A stretch of DNA of 64,000 nt, taken from positions 32,376 through 96,375 of the forward strand of contig NZ_JACOQI010000012.1 in NCBI RefSeq assembly GCF_014297285.1, written 5' to 3'. The DNA is from Dysosmobacter segnis. Lineage in GTDB: Bacteria > Bacillota > Clostridia > Oscillospirales > Oscillospiraceae. Shown one piece after another: positions 34,219 to 42,998 of this stretch (its first letter is position 1; each line of letters opens with the position of its first letter). Both the position numbers and the translations under genes were made by a program. The notes below the pieces were generated by a model, which did not search any database, was not told the DNA's origin, and worked only from the letters and a program-made list of their open reading frames with translations.

Positions 34219-36452
34219 AAACCGAAGTTCTTCTTCGTTCGATCGGAAAGATCAATGACGAGCTCATTGCTGACGCAGAGAGCGAAGCAAATACCAAAAG
34301 AAAGCCCGGTTGGGCCAAGCTTGGAATCATGGCTGCCTGCCTTGCACTGGTTCTCTGCACCGGCATCGCTGCAAATGCCATCCGAAGCAATGCGACAGCC
34401 GGCACCTTCACAATGGATGTCAACCCCAGCGTGGAATATACGATTGCCAAAAGCGGGATCGTTAAGAATGTTCGCTGCTTGAACAGCGATGCGGAAAATG
34501 CGCTCAGCGATGTTGCGTTGGGAAAGCAGAGCGTCGAGACCGCTCTAACGCGCACAGTCGCCGCCTACGAGGCCTGCGGATATATGGAAAATGGCGAAGC
34601 GACTGTTCTGATCTCTTTTGATTCCCGTCTTGATGCGAATGCCGAGCTAAAAGCCTCTCTCTCCGCGAAGATCCGGAAGGCCTTGGAGCAGACCGATGCC
34701 GTCGGCACGCTGGTTTTCCACTCCGAACTGACGGAAAACGCCGAAGTGGCGAAGATCGCCGAGGAATTCCATGTTTCCCTTGGCCGCGCCGACTGGATCC
34801 TTACCGCAGCAAATAAAACCGGGCTGCCCACGGACGAGGTCTCCCGCATGTCGTTGGACGAGCTCCTTAAATTCCAAGAGGTCTCCGGCATTTCTTCTGT
34901 CAGTGTATCGAAGTTCATCTCCTTGGAGGAAGCAAAGAAGATTGCACTGAAGGACGCGAAGCTTGATGAGCTGGCGCAGAAGATTGTGTTCACCCGAGAG
35001 GAGCTGAGCCGCAATCAGGGCAATCCCTGCTACCTGCTGGAGTTCTACACCGGGACAAATCAATATTTCTACCAAATCGACGCAAAGAGCGGCAGCATTA
35101 TTTACGCCGGGAAATTTATAACTCTTTCCGAAGCGAAGAAAATCGCTCTGGATGATGCCGGATGCAAGGATAAAGTCAGCTTTACCGAGGAAACCCTTGT
35201 GAGCGGCGGCATCAAAACGCCTTACTACCGGCTCGTCTTTGCCGATGCAAAAACACAGTGGACATACCGCATTGATGCGGTGCTGGGCAATGTGTTGGAG
35301 AAGCAGCAGAAAGAGATCGTGACAACGGACTTCATCTCTTTGGAGGAGGCGAAAAAGATCGCCCTGAAGGACGCGGGACTGGATGAAGCCACGCAGAAGA
35401 TCGTGTTCACCCGAGAGGAACTGAACCGCAATCAGGGCAAGCCCTGCTACCTCCTGGAGTTCTATACCGGAACGAACCAGTATCATTACCAGATCGATGC
35501 AAAGACCGGCAGCATCATCTACGCCGGAAAGTTCATCACCCTTGCCGACGCGAAGAAAATCGCCCTGGATGACGCCGGATGCAAGGATAAAGTCAGCTTT
35601 ACCGAGGAAACCCTTGTGAGCGGCGGCATCAAAACGCCTTACTACCGGCTCGTCTTTGCCGATGCAAAAACACAGTGGACATACCGCATTGATGCGGTGC
35701 TGGGCAATGTGTTGGAGAAGCAGCAGAAAGAGATCGTGACAACGGACTTCATCTCTCTGGAGGAGGCAAAGCAGATCGCCCTGAAGGACGCGGGACTTGA
35801 TGATGCCACGCAAAAGATCGTGTTCACCAGAGAGGAGCTGAGCCGCAATTCCGGCAAGCCCTGCTACATCCTGGAGTTTTACACCGCGAAGAAGCAGTAT
35901 TCCTACAAGGTGGATGCCAAGGACGGCAGCATCATGGAGGCTTACCACTTCATTCTTCTGGCGGACGCGAAGAAAATCGCACTGGACGATGCCGGTGTCA
36001 GCGAAAAGGTCACCTTCACCGAGGAAACGCTGGTTGCCGGCGGCATCAAGTCGCCCTACTATTACTTCGCCTTTGAAAGTGCCTCTGCTCGTTGGACCTA
36101 CAAAATCGACGCTGTTCTGGGCGTGATTATGGATAAGACCTGCGATAAGATCATTCCCTCTGCACCTGAATTTATCGGCTTGGAGAAGGCAAAGCAGATC
36201 GCATTAGATGATGCGGGTCTGGATGAAACAGCACAGAAGATCGTGTTCACCAGGGAGGAGCTGAGCCGCAATTCTGGCAAACCCTGCTATATCTTGGAGT
36301 TCTACACGGACAAGTGTGCGTATTCCTACAAGGTCGATGCAGTATCCGGGGATATTATCGGGAAGAAAACCGACTGGTTTTCCCGTCAGGAGTCCGAGAC
36401 TGTGCCGGAAACATCTCAAAATTCCGATTCCAAGCAGCGCACAGACGACTGA
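34215..36452 (+). CDS. Membrane anti-sigma-like protein with RsgI-like domain and seven PepSY repeats
   Basis: 745 residues. Cytosolic N-terminal 32 residues, one membrane span at about 35-57 (LGIMAACLALVLCTGIAANAI), then an outside RsgI-like middle domain (about 65-200, with MDVNPSVEYTIAKSGIVKNV), and from residue 234 seven PepSY-like repeats of two alternating kinds (A-B-A-B-A-B-A, A about 67 and B about 72 residues). A repeats carry KIVFTREELSRN; B repeats carry KVSFTEETLVSGG. Four-base overlap with the sigma factor gene shows coupling. The short N terminus probably binds the sigma factor; the repeats could act as protease-inhibiting or sensing beads outside. Confidence 0.82.
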   Translation: MKTEVLLRSIGKINDELIADAESEANTKRKPGWAKLGIMAACLALVLCTGIAANAIRSNATAGTFTMDVNPSVEYTIAKSGIVKNVRCLNSDAENALSDVALGKQSVETALTRTVAAYEACGYMENGEATVLISFDSRLDANAELKASLSAKIRKALEQTDAVGTLVFHSELTENAEVAKIAEEFHVSLGRADWILTAANKTGLPTDEVSRMSLDELLKFQEVSGISSVSVSKFISLEEAKKIALKDAKLDELAQKIVFTREELSRNQGNPCYLLEFYTGTNQYFYQIDAKSGSIIYAGKFITLSEAKKIALDDAGCKDKVSFTEETLVSGGIKTPYYRLVFADAKTQWTYRIDAVLGNVLEKQQKEIVTTDFISLEEAKKIALKDAGLDEATQKIVFTREELNRNQGKPCYLLEFYTGTNQYHYQIDAKTGSIIYAGKFITLADAKKIALDDAGCKDKVSFTEETLVSGGIKTPYYRLVFADAKTQWTYRIDAVLGNVLEKQQKEIVTTDFISLEEAKQIALKDAGLDDATQKIVFTREELSRNSGKPCYILEFYTAKKQYSYKVDAKDGSIMEAYHFILLADAKKIALDDAGVSEKVTFTEETLVAGGIKSPYYYFAFESASARWTYKIDAVLGVIMDKTCDKIIPSAPEFIGLEKAKQIALDDAGLDETAQKIVFTREELSRNSGKPCYILEFYTDKCAYSYKVDAVSGDIIGKKTDWFSRQESETVPETSQNSDSKQRTDD
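34914..36371 (+). repeat. 417-base tandem coding repeat (PepSY pairs)
   Basis: Units start at 34914, 35331 and 35748 (period 417 bases, 139 codons), with a last half unit at 36171 after a six-base longer third unit. The second halves of units one and two are nearly identical at the DNA level over about 180 bases (about 35157-35335 and 35574-35752), much closer than the first halves. Recent duplication or gene conversion is implied. Confidence 0.88.
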
Positions 36453-36481
36453 GCGAAAAACGGCGCTTTCAAGTAAGATAA

Positions 36482-36512
36482 GGTGGGCAAGCACAGACTG
36501 TGCTTGCCCACC
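36482..36512. terminator. Perfect hairpin between convergent genes
   Basis: Arms GGTGGGCAAGCACAG and CTGTGCTTGCCCACC are perfectly complementary with one base between them. It lies 30 bases after the anti-sigma gene and just beyond the DegV fragment, able to end transcripts from both sides, though neither side has a strong T run. Confidence 0.7.
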
Positions 36513-36527
36513 GGCATATTTGGCGCA

Positions 36528-36893
36528 TCATTTGTTCTTGAAGAATGCCACCACAACGGCGCCGGGTCCGAGGTGCGTTCCGATCACGCTGCCCACCGTT
36601 GTGTAGTGGACCTCCTTCAGATTGTCCTCCCAGATGTGGCGGCTGTCCTCGATGTACTTCAATAAAAGCGCGTCAGAGAGTCCGCTGTAGCCAAGCAGCA
36701 CCGGCTTGCTGAAATCAATGCCGCCCACCTTGTAATCTCCTGAACGAGCAGATTGTTTCCCATCTTAGAGCTGCGCGCTTTTCCAAGCAGGTGTATTTCA
36801 CCGTCAGTGGCGGAAATTATGGGCTTAATGTTCAGTATCCCGCCGGCAAATGCGGCTGTCTTTGAAATGCGACCGCCCCGCTTGAGGTATGCT
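36528..36893 (-). pseudogene. DegV family fragment
   Basis: The minus strand reads LKRGGRISKTAAFAGG, then NIKPIISATDGEIHLLGKAR and, after a frameshift near 36725, VGGIDFSKPVLLGYSGLSD and SVIGTHLGPGAVVVAFF. These are the central and C-terminal blocks of DegV fatty-acid-binding proteins. The N-terminal half is absent; it breaks at about 36893. An intact DegV is encoded at 42999. Confidence 0.8.
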
Positions 36894-37161
36894 CAGGAAA
36901 AACGAGTCTTACAATAAGACTTTAAGCACCGCTTTATCTTTACCCGCTCTTTTAATACTCCCTTTTCGGGATGGCGCTCAAAGGCAGCGCAGCGAGCTTA
37001 ACGCTCTGCCTGAGTTCCTGTGTCCATGCCATTGGCAGATCCTCCTAATAATCAAAGCACGGCATGAAAACCGCACTGCGGCGGCTTTGTTGCAGCCGCA
37101 CTTGTCCGCTTTCAAGGTCAAAGCTATGACGCCTGCGTCAGATATTGCTTGTGGGTAATTC

Positions 37162-38094
37162 TCATTTTTGAGGTTGGTCATGATTCGGATTCTCCGGTGA
37201 AGAAGGTTCATCCTTCTTTTTCTTGCGGAGGACGCGCTTCCGTACAGCGCGGATGAGAAGCACAACGAGCACAGCCGCCACAAGCACGAACACCCACATA
37301 CCGGCAAGGCCGATAATCAGTTCCTCAAAGAATACGCCGGCGTCACGCAGACCATCTGACAGGGCGCGGGAAACACGCTGACCGAAGGTCAGCGGCGCGG
37401 CGCTGTTTTCCGAGAGTTTGTACGTTTCGCTGAGCGTCATGTAGATGGTGGCGTAGCCCACCAGCGCATCATAGCGGCGCAGTGTGCCGGAGAGAGACTC
37501 AATCTCATATTCCGTTTCGCTGATGGCGCTTTCAATGGTGATGATGTCCGCCATGTTGTCCGCGTTGGCAAGCAGATTCTGCAGACGCTCCAGCTTGATC
37601 TGCGCAGTTTTCAGGCGGGAGTCGGTGTCATAATAAGCTTCGGTGATGTTCTCCGCGCTGGAGGACATATAGACCACATGACACATCTCGCCGACCTGAT
37701 TGCAGAAACTCTCAAAGCTCTCGGCAGGAACACGCACGGTGCAGTCGCTGTACCGGTAGCCGCTGGAGCGATTGCTGAGGCTGCGGCTCTCAAAGTAACC
37801 GCCGAAGGACCGCACGAGATTGCTGATGGCCGCTTCGCTTGTTTCATAGTCGGTGGTTTGCAGGTCAATGTTCGCGCGGTAGATCATCTTTGCGTCGCGC
37901 AGAGCATCGTCCGCCACGACAGCTGTGATGTTGAACTTGCTATCCTGTTCCATGGGCGCTTCCGGCGCGGTGGACGCATCTGTATCATAGGCGTAGCCGG
38001 TTGCTGCGGGCTTTGCGGAACCCGAGCCGCCGCAGCCGACAAGCAGGGTAAGGAGCAGGAGTGCTGCCAGCAGGAGGGATATCTGTTTTTTCAT
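37162..38094 (-). CDS. DUF4349 domain lipoprotein
   Basis: 310 residues from ATG 38094 (MKKQISL), chosen for AGAGGTG at seven bases. Lipoprotein signal LLLLTLLVGCGGSG with attachment cysteine at about residue 21; DUF4349 domain at about 60-285 containing KMIYRANIDLQTTDYETS, a coiled-coil (RLKTAQIKLERLQNLLANADN), and a C-terminal membrane span at about 258-283 followed by a basic tail RKRVLRKKKKDE. So it is tied to the membrane at both ends. Function of the family is unknown. A stand-alone gene with about 100 bases on each side. Confidence 0.85.
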   Translation of the reverse strand: MKKQISLLLAALLLLTLLVGCGGSGSAKPAATGYAYDTDASTAPEAPMEQDSKFNITAVVADDALRDAKMIYRANIDLQTTDYETSEAAISNLVRSFGGYFESRSLSNRSSGYRYSDCTVRVPAESFESFCNQVGEMCHVVYMSSSAENITEAYYDTDSRLKTAQIKLERLQNLLANADNMADIITIESAISETEYEIESLSGTLRRYDALVGYATIYMTLSETYKLSENSAAPLTFGQRVSRALSDGLRDAGVFFEELIIGLAGMWVFVLVAAVLVVLLIRAVRKRVLRKKKKDEPSSPENPNHDQPQK

Positions 38095-38201
38095 TTCATA
38101 CACCTCTTTTCAAATCGTATGTGGGCTGATCTTTCATCAGATAAGACGAGAACATACAGGAAAAAGTTCCCAAAGTGCTGTTCCCACAGAACCCAATGAA
38201 T

Positions 38202-39965
38202 TCAGACATCTGCGGGCATATCAACTGCGTTGTAGTCGTATGCGGCCGTTTCCTTCCTAAGATCGTTGGAGCGGTTGATCTTTTCGGACAGGCTTGCGAG
38301 GAAGCATTGCAGGAGCTTGACGCCGATGGCGGGATGCTCGTTCAGAAGGCGCTTTAACCGCATCTTGGAAATGCACAGCAGCTCGGTGAATTCCTCCGCT
38401 GTTCCGCTGAGGCGGAACACGCTTTGGGAAAGGCAATTTTCCCCCAGAAAGCTCCCTTGTGTGAGGTACGCAATCTCCAGCGGCGCGGAGCCGCTGCTTG
38501 CTTCCCGGTTGGCCACCAGTCGGAGCTTTCCCTTGAGTACCAGACAGACCTCCTCATTATGATCCCCACTGGTAAAAACCGTTTCATGCTCATAGTAGGT
38601 TTTCACATGGCAGTAATCATGGAGGATCGCGCGCTCCTGTTCCGTAAAAACGGAAAATACAGGAAGCTTTGCCAGTACAGTCAACAGCTCTTCCTGCGTG
38701 AGCTTCCGGCGGTGCTCCCTGTCCAGATGGATCTCCGGCGCGGAGACGTTGTGCCGTTCCAGCACAGCCCGGACGGCGTACCGCTCCTGCCGCACAAGAT
38801 GGATGAGCTTCTCCCACTGTGATTGGGTTTCCAGATAAGCGCGGAAGGCGTCGAAGACCGGCGGAGCATCATGCTTGGCAAGGTAGACGTTGCGCATGGC
38901 CTCCATGGCGGCATCAGAATCGCCCTCCGCAAGGTACTGTGCGGAGAGCATCATGCTGCTTCGGTAGATCTTCTCCTCCAAATCCGGCTTGAGAAATTCC
39001 CCCGGATAGGGATCAAAGTCCTCCGGGCTGACGTGAACCAGATTCCCCGTTGTTCTCTGCCCTGCCATTTTTGCCCGCTGGTACACAAAGCGGTAGATAT
39101 CCTCCCGCAGACGTTTCCACTGGGGGTGGGACTTGGGCTGCGGCAGATGTTTGATGGACAAGGTGTTGTCCAGAAAGAAGCTGAAGCCGAACATCCGGCT
39201 GTTGATGAGGTAGTCCACATCTTCGCCCCGGGTCACAAGGGGATCGAAGGGCACGCACTCAAAAAGCTCCCGGTGCAGGATCATGGCGCCGCCGAAGGCA
39301 AAGGGTGTGCGTTTGAGGCGCGGCCCACTGCCGATGATCTGGTCAAAGGCCCGTGCCTTGCAGCCGAAGCGATCCCAATAGGTCATCCACGGCTCCGGTT
39401 TCACGTCATCATAATACTGCCCTTTGCTGTTGAGGTAGTAGCCCGCCACGCCGTGGACAATGTCGCCGTAGACCCGTCTTCCCAGAAACTCCAGAGAGCG
39501 CGGCACGAAGTCCGGCAGTTCAAACACCTCGTCATCATCGATCAGCAGCGCGGCGTCCGCCGTCAGAATGGAGGCCGCCAGCAGGCAGATGTTGCGCACG
39601 TTGGAGTAGCCAAACATGGACAGGAGCTTCGCTCCCTGGTCAGTCAGCCCTGTTGTGTGCAGAATGTCGGTCATTTCCCGCAGGTCGCCTGCCGTGAAAA
39701 GATAGGTTTCCGCATTCAGCTGTGCTCTGCGCGTGATGCGGAGCACCTGCCCGTAGGCTTCCTCCTCCACCTCCGGCGTGGTGGGGCAGATCAGGATCAC
39801 CAGCTTGAAGTCCTTTTCATGGAACTGCTTCATGCTGAGCAGGGTGCGTTCCAGCGTCCCCTCCTGATCCACCGGCGTGGGATGGTCATAGACCGCGTCC
39901 CCCTCCTGCCACAGCTCGCCGGTTCTGCGGCACCAGTAGGTGGGAATGATCATGGTTTTTCTCAT
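38202..39965 (-). CDS. Glycosyltransferase-like protein fused to a cyclic-nucleotide-binding fold
   Basis: 587 residues. The N-terminal part (1-340) is a GT-A-like nucleotidyl-sugar transferase domain: a start MIIPTYWCRR, a DxD-like LLIDDDEVFELP near residue 140 and GGAMILHRELFECVPFDP with TRGEDVDYL. A helical linker follows (about 340-435), then a cNMP-binding beta-roll (about 440-570: PVFSVFTEQERAILHDYC, VCLVLKGKLRLV, GSFLGENCL). The phosphate-binding arginine motif is not conserved (ENCLSQSVFRLSG), so it may bind another ligand or only fold alike. Last of three glycosyltransferase genes. The pairing of the two domains is unusual. Confidence 0.8.
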   Translation of the reverse strand: MRKTMIIPTYWCRRTGELWQEGDAVYDHPTPVDQEGTLERTLLSMKQFHEKDFKLVILICPTTPEVEEEAYGQVLRITRRAQLNAETYLFTAGDLREMTDILHTTGLTDQGAKLLSMFGYSNVRNICLLAASILTADAALLIDDDEVFELPDFVPRSLEFLGRRVYGDIVHGVAGYYLNSKGQYYDDVKPEPWMTYWDRFGCKARAFDQIIGSGPRLKRTPFAFGGAMILHRELFECVPFDPLVTRGEDVDYLINSRMFGFSFFLDNTLSIKHLPQPKSHPQWKRLREDIYRFVYQRAKMAGQRTTGNLVHVSPEDFDPYPGEFLKPDLEEKIYRSSMMLSAQYLAEGDSDAAMEAMRNVYLAKHDAPPVFDAFRAYLETQSQWEKLIHLVRQERYAVRAVLERHNVSAPEIHLDREHRRKLTQEELLTVLAKLPVFSVFTEQERAILHDYCHVKTYYEHETVFTSGDHNEEVCLVLKGKLRLVANREASSGSAPLEIAYLTQGSFLGENCLSQSVFRLSGTAEEFTELLCISKMRLKRLLNEHPAIGVKLLQCFLASLSEKINRSNDLRKETAAYDYNAVDMPADV

Positions 39966-39989
39966 ACTGTTTCGCTCCTCCTGCGCGTA

Positions 39990-41189
39990 TTAGGAAAGCA
40001 CGGAAGCATAGACATCCTCCAGCTTTGTCACAAAGAGCTCCTGTGCGAAGTTCTCGCGGGCATACCGGGCGACAAACGCCCGCCGCTCCGGGGCTTCTCT
40101 GCTGTGAGCCAGTTCCTCTAAAATCGCGCCGCAGAAGGCGTCCTCGTCATTCGATGAAACCAGTGTACCTACAGAACTGTTGATAAATTCCGGCAGCCCG
40201 CCCTCGTTGGAGCCTACGACAGGCAGTCCGCAGGCCATGGCCTCTAAAGCGACAAGGCCGAAAGGCTCGCGGCGGGAGGGCATGACGAACACGTCCGCCG
40301 CGTTGTAGAGTCGCCGCAACTCATCCTGCTTCTGATTTCCAAGAAAGAAGGTATGCCGCAGACCCAGCAGCTTGTGGAGATCCGACAGCTTTTCCCGTTC
40401 CTCGCCGTCTCCGGCAATCAGGGTGACGATCTCCCGTTCCGTCAGTCGCTCATAACGGTGTGCCACCCGCAGCAGCGTATCCACACCTTTGAATTCCGCC
40501 AGTTTTCCGGCAAACAATACAATGTATTCCCCGCGGTAAGGCAGACCCAGCGAGTCAAAAAGCGATTCTCTGTCTACTTCTTCCGGATAGAAGATGTCCT
40601 CGTTATAGCCGTTGGGCAGCAGCAACAGCCTGTTCGCGCAGGAGGGCAGCACGGAAATGGCAAGATCCCGGTTGTCCTGTGAAATGGCAAGCACCTTTGC
40701 GCTGCCCGCAATCGCCTCCTCCGCAAAGCCGCGGAAGACCGGCCATTTTCTGCAGCCCATGAGGTCTGTCCCGTGGATGGTGACAACCAGCGGGATATCG
40801 CACAGAGAGGCAAGCCAGGAAAGACACCATGCGTGCTGGGCATGAATGACGTCCGGCTGAAACTCCCGCACCGCCTGCCGCAGGACAGAGGAAAAGAGCG
40901 TAAGATACTGCGCCAGTTCGCCGCTGCTGAGATCCGCGAAGGTAGTCCGGCTCTGGGGATGGGTGGTAAAGCAGGGAAAATTGAAGGGCAGCGAGCTCCA
41001 CGACGCTTTTCCCGTTGAAAACATCACGGGAAATATACGGATGCCGGGAAGCATCAGCACCGGCCGGTTTTCCGGGAAGATGACGCAGACCTCATGGCCG
41101 CGCTTACGCAGATGCAGCGCGATGTTTTTGGTGTAGGTGCCGCTTCCGGAGCCCTCCAGAGGAAAATGGTTGATCAGCAATACTTTCAT
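39990..41189 (-). CDS. GT4 family glycosyltransferase
   Basis: 399 residues from ATG 41189, which overlaps the stop of the preceding gene (ATGA) and has AGGTGG in position. GT-B fold: N-terminal GSGSGTYTKNIALHLRKRGHEV and C-terminal donor site with EYIVLFAGKLAEFKGVDTLL, RREPFGLVALEAMACGLPVVGSNEGGLPEFI, in which the E-x7-E pattern is complete. No membrane span. It should transfer a sugar from a nucleotide donor; the acceptor is unknown but the cluster points to a surface glycan or glycolipid. Confidence 0.92.
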   Translation of the reverse strand: MKVLLINHFPLEGSGSGTYTKNIALHLRKRGHEVCVIFPENRPVLMLPGIRIFPVMFSTGKASWSSLPFNFPCFTTHPQSRTTFADLSSGELAQYLTLFSSVLRQAVREFQPDVIHAQHAWCLSWLASLCDIPLVVTIHGTDLMGCRKWPVFRGFAEEAIAGSAKVLAISQDNRDLAISVLPSCANRLLLLPNGYNEDIFYPEEVDRESLFDSLGLPYRGEYIVLFAGKLAEFKGVDTLLRVAHRYERLTEREIVTLIAGDGEEREKLSDLHKLLGLRHTFFLGNQKQDELRRLYNAADVFVMPSRREPFGLVALEAMACGLPVVGSNEGGLPEFINSSVGTLVSSNDEDAFCGAILEELAHSREAPERRAFVARYARENFAQELFVTKLEDVYASVLS

Positions 41190-42346
41190 CGTCCAAACCA
41201 CCTTTCTGTCAGTTCGTTCCATGCCTCCTTCGACTTCTGATACTGTCCGATCATATCCGGCAGCCACGATTCCGCCGCAGACTGAATATCCGGAAGATAC
41301 AAAAACCGCCTGTCGTTTGTATAGCGGGCCAGTGCCTTTGCGCCTGCTGCCAGCTGGCGGTTTCTCTGGGTAAACTCAGAGGGGGTATGTCCGGTCTTCC
41401 AGCGGAAAAATACGTTGCGCCCGATCCAGCCGGTACAGGCATAGTAGAGCCTGTCCCGGACACGGCTGTCATTCCGGAGATCCGGAACCTTGGGATAATC
41501 TCCGTAGGTGTCATGGAAGATAGGTGTCTGGATGTCCAGACATCTGATATGGCTCTGGGACGCGGCCATTCCCACGAGGGTATCTTCTCCCCGGGCAAGA
41601 AGCGGCGTCCTGTTATAGAAATAGTAGGGGGAGAAAAACGGCGGCAGCGTTGTCAGTGCGCTCATGCGGATGCCAAGGTTTCCGCCTAAAACCTTTGTGG
41701 TGGGCTGCGGCTCGGCGTTTTGATCTTCCTGAATAACAAGTCCGCGATGAGCCTCACTGTTTTGCCAGAAATCTGCCATAGATTCCTTGTGAAGTCCCCA
41801 GAGCAGGTCCTTCATACCGTCAAACGAAGCCGGAGGCAGGATGTTATAGCCGCTGTAATCGCTGCTGGTAACATCAGCTCCCAGAGACAATCCATGCAGA
41901 TGTGCGCCGATAAAGTCGATCTCCTCGGACTGAACCGCCCCGTCCGGCGTCTTGCGCAGCACCTCCGGCCGCACATCGGAGTCCACAAAAATCAGATAGT
42001 CCGTGCCTGTGAACATCGCCTCCATCAGTGCCTGATTCCGGTTGAAGCCGTAGGGGATCAGACCGTGGGCATCGATCAGAGGGCAGTACAAAAGCTGATG
42101 GATGGAAGAATGCCGGACGCCAATCTCCTTCATGATCAGATGAGCCCGCTCATTGCTCTGGAGCTTGATCAAAGAGAGGTTTGTCCTGCTCCGCAGTTCC
42201 TCAACTGCCTTGGAATCCGCCTGATGAGAATACACTACGATCATACGGTCAAGAGCGTGTCCGTATTTCTCTGCGTTGTCCAGAAAGTCTGTCAGCGGAT
42301 GCGCGGACAGTAGATCCCTTACGATCATTCCTATGGCAATTATCAT
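41186..42346 (-). CDS. Glycosyltransferase-like protein with GT-A features
   Basis: 386 residues. Opening MIIAIGMIVRDLLSAHPLTDFL, then DYLIFVDSDVRPE (DxD-type metal site near residue 120), KVLGGNLGIRMSAL and RGEDTLVGMAAS, a layout similar to the N-terminal part of the gene at 38202. No membrane span. First of three coupled genes; a consensus promoter at 42909-42937 lies more than 550 bases upstream, leaving a long leader. Closest family GT2-like; not assigned further. Confidence 0.75.
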   Translation of the reverse strand: MIIAIGMIVRDLLSAHPLTDFLDNAEKYGHALDRMIVVYSHQADSKAVEELRSRTNLSLIKLQSNERAHLIMKEIGVRHSSIHQLLYCPLIDAHGLIPYGFNRNQALMEAMFTGTDYLIFVDSDVRPEVLRKTPDGAVQSEEIDFIGAHLHGLSLGADVTSSDYSGYNILPPASFDGMKDLLWGLHKESMADFWQNSEAHRGLVIQEDQNAEPQPTTKVLGGNLGIRMSALTTLPPFFSPYYFYNRTPLLARGEDTLVGMAASQSHIRCLDIQTPIFHDTYGDYPKVPDLRNDSRVRDRLYYACTGWIGRNVFFRWKTGHTPSEFTQRNRQLAAGAKALARYTNDRRFLYLPDIQSAAESWLPDMIGQYQKSKEAWNELTERWFGR

Positions 42347-42998
42347 AAAATCAGCCCTCCTTGTTCTCTTTTGTATGTCCGCACTTTTCCCTTTGAGAAA
42401 AGAACAGGCATGAACGGAGCAGGGAGGGCTTCTATAGCATTCTATGTGTTTGATACAGCGGAACTGTATGAGGGGGCTTCATCGTCCCAAAGGCGCCGCT
42501 GCTGTGGTAAGGCGGCAATAGGAACAATGATAGACTTTCGGGCGCTCCGCTGTTCTTGTTACTGGCATTTTCTGATGTCATGCCGTCTGCATTTTCTGCC
42601 TCCTTCGCGCTGCCTGATCTCAATGAAAAAAGTGATGGGCGGTGCAGTTTGATCTTCTCGTTCTGACGAGAGCACGCTTTTGGATACATCTCTGGTGAGA
42701 GGATAGAAAAAGCGCGCAAGCAGACCGTTCGGTCCAGCTTACGCGCCTCTAAAACAGGTTCGATTTTGACAGCTTCTCTCATGGAGGCTGTGCCAATATC
42801 GCGTTCGCGCAAAGCCGGACGTGATGCAATCAATAATATACATGGCGGCATCCCCCTTTCTGTCAATAGTCCTTGCTGTGCTTTATCCGGAGTATCTTCT
42901 GTGGCTCCATTATACATGACAATAGGGGCCTTTTCAAGAGAGACTTTTCCTTCCTGCTTTTTCGCCTTTTTGAGATCGACTGCTGTTCTGTCGCATGT
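42347..42998. other. Gene-poor leader region upstream of glycosyltransferase operon
   Basis: No convincing gene. On the minus strand a transcript from the promoter at 42909-42937 would pass through here. A short frame starting near 42848 (MYIIDCITSG, 34 codons, after AAGGGGG) and a longer one to 42432 are open, but their codon use and composition (Leu/Pro/Ser-rich end) do not look like a normal protein. May be an RNA leader or a degenerate repeat. Confidence 0.4.
42909..42937 (-). promoter_or_regulatory. Consensus sigma-70-type promoter, minus strand
   Basis: Read on the minus strand: TTGAAA (42932-42937), 17 bases, TATAAT (42909-42914). The predicted start is near 42902, pointing to the glycosyltransferase genes at 42346. 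Confidence 0.72.

Noticed and set aside
34647..35948. 433-codon minus-strand frame with internal repeats
   Set aside because: It is the reverse reading of the PepSY repeats, whose repetition keeps the opposite frame open.
34914..36371. Regular repeats that could be mistaken for a CRISPR array
   Set aside because: Period is 417 bases, in frame and coding for PepSY domains; no short repeats with unique spacers anywhere in the window.
38823..40121. 432-codon plus-strand frame across two glycosyltransferase genes
   Set aside because: Spans the boundary of two supported minus-strand genes and has no family features.
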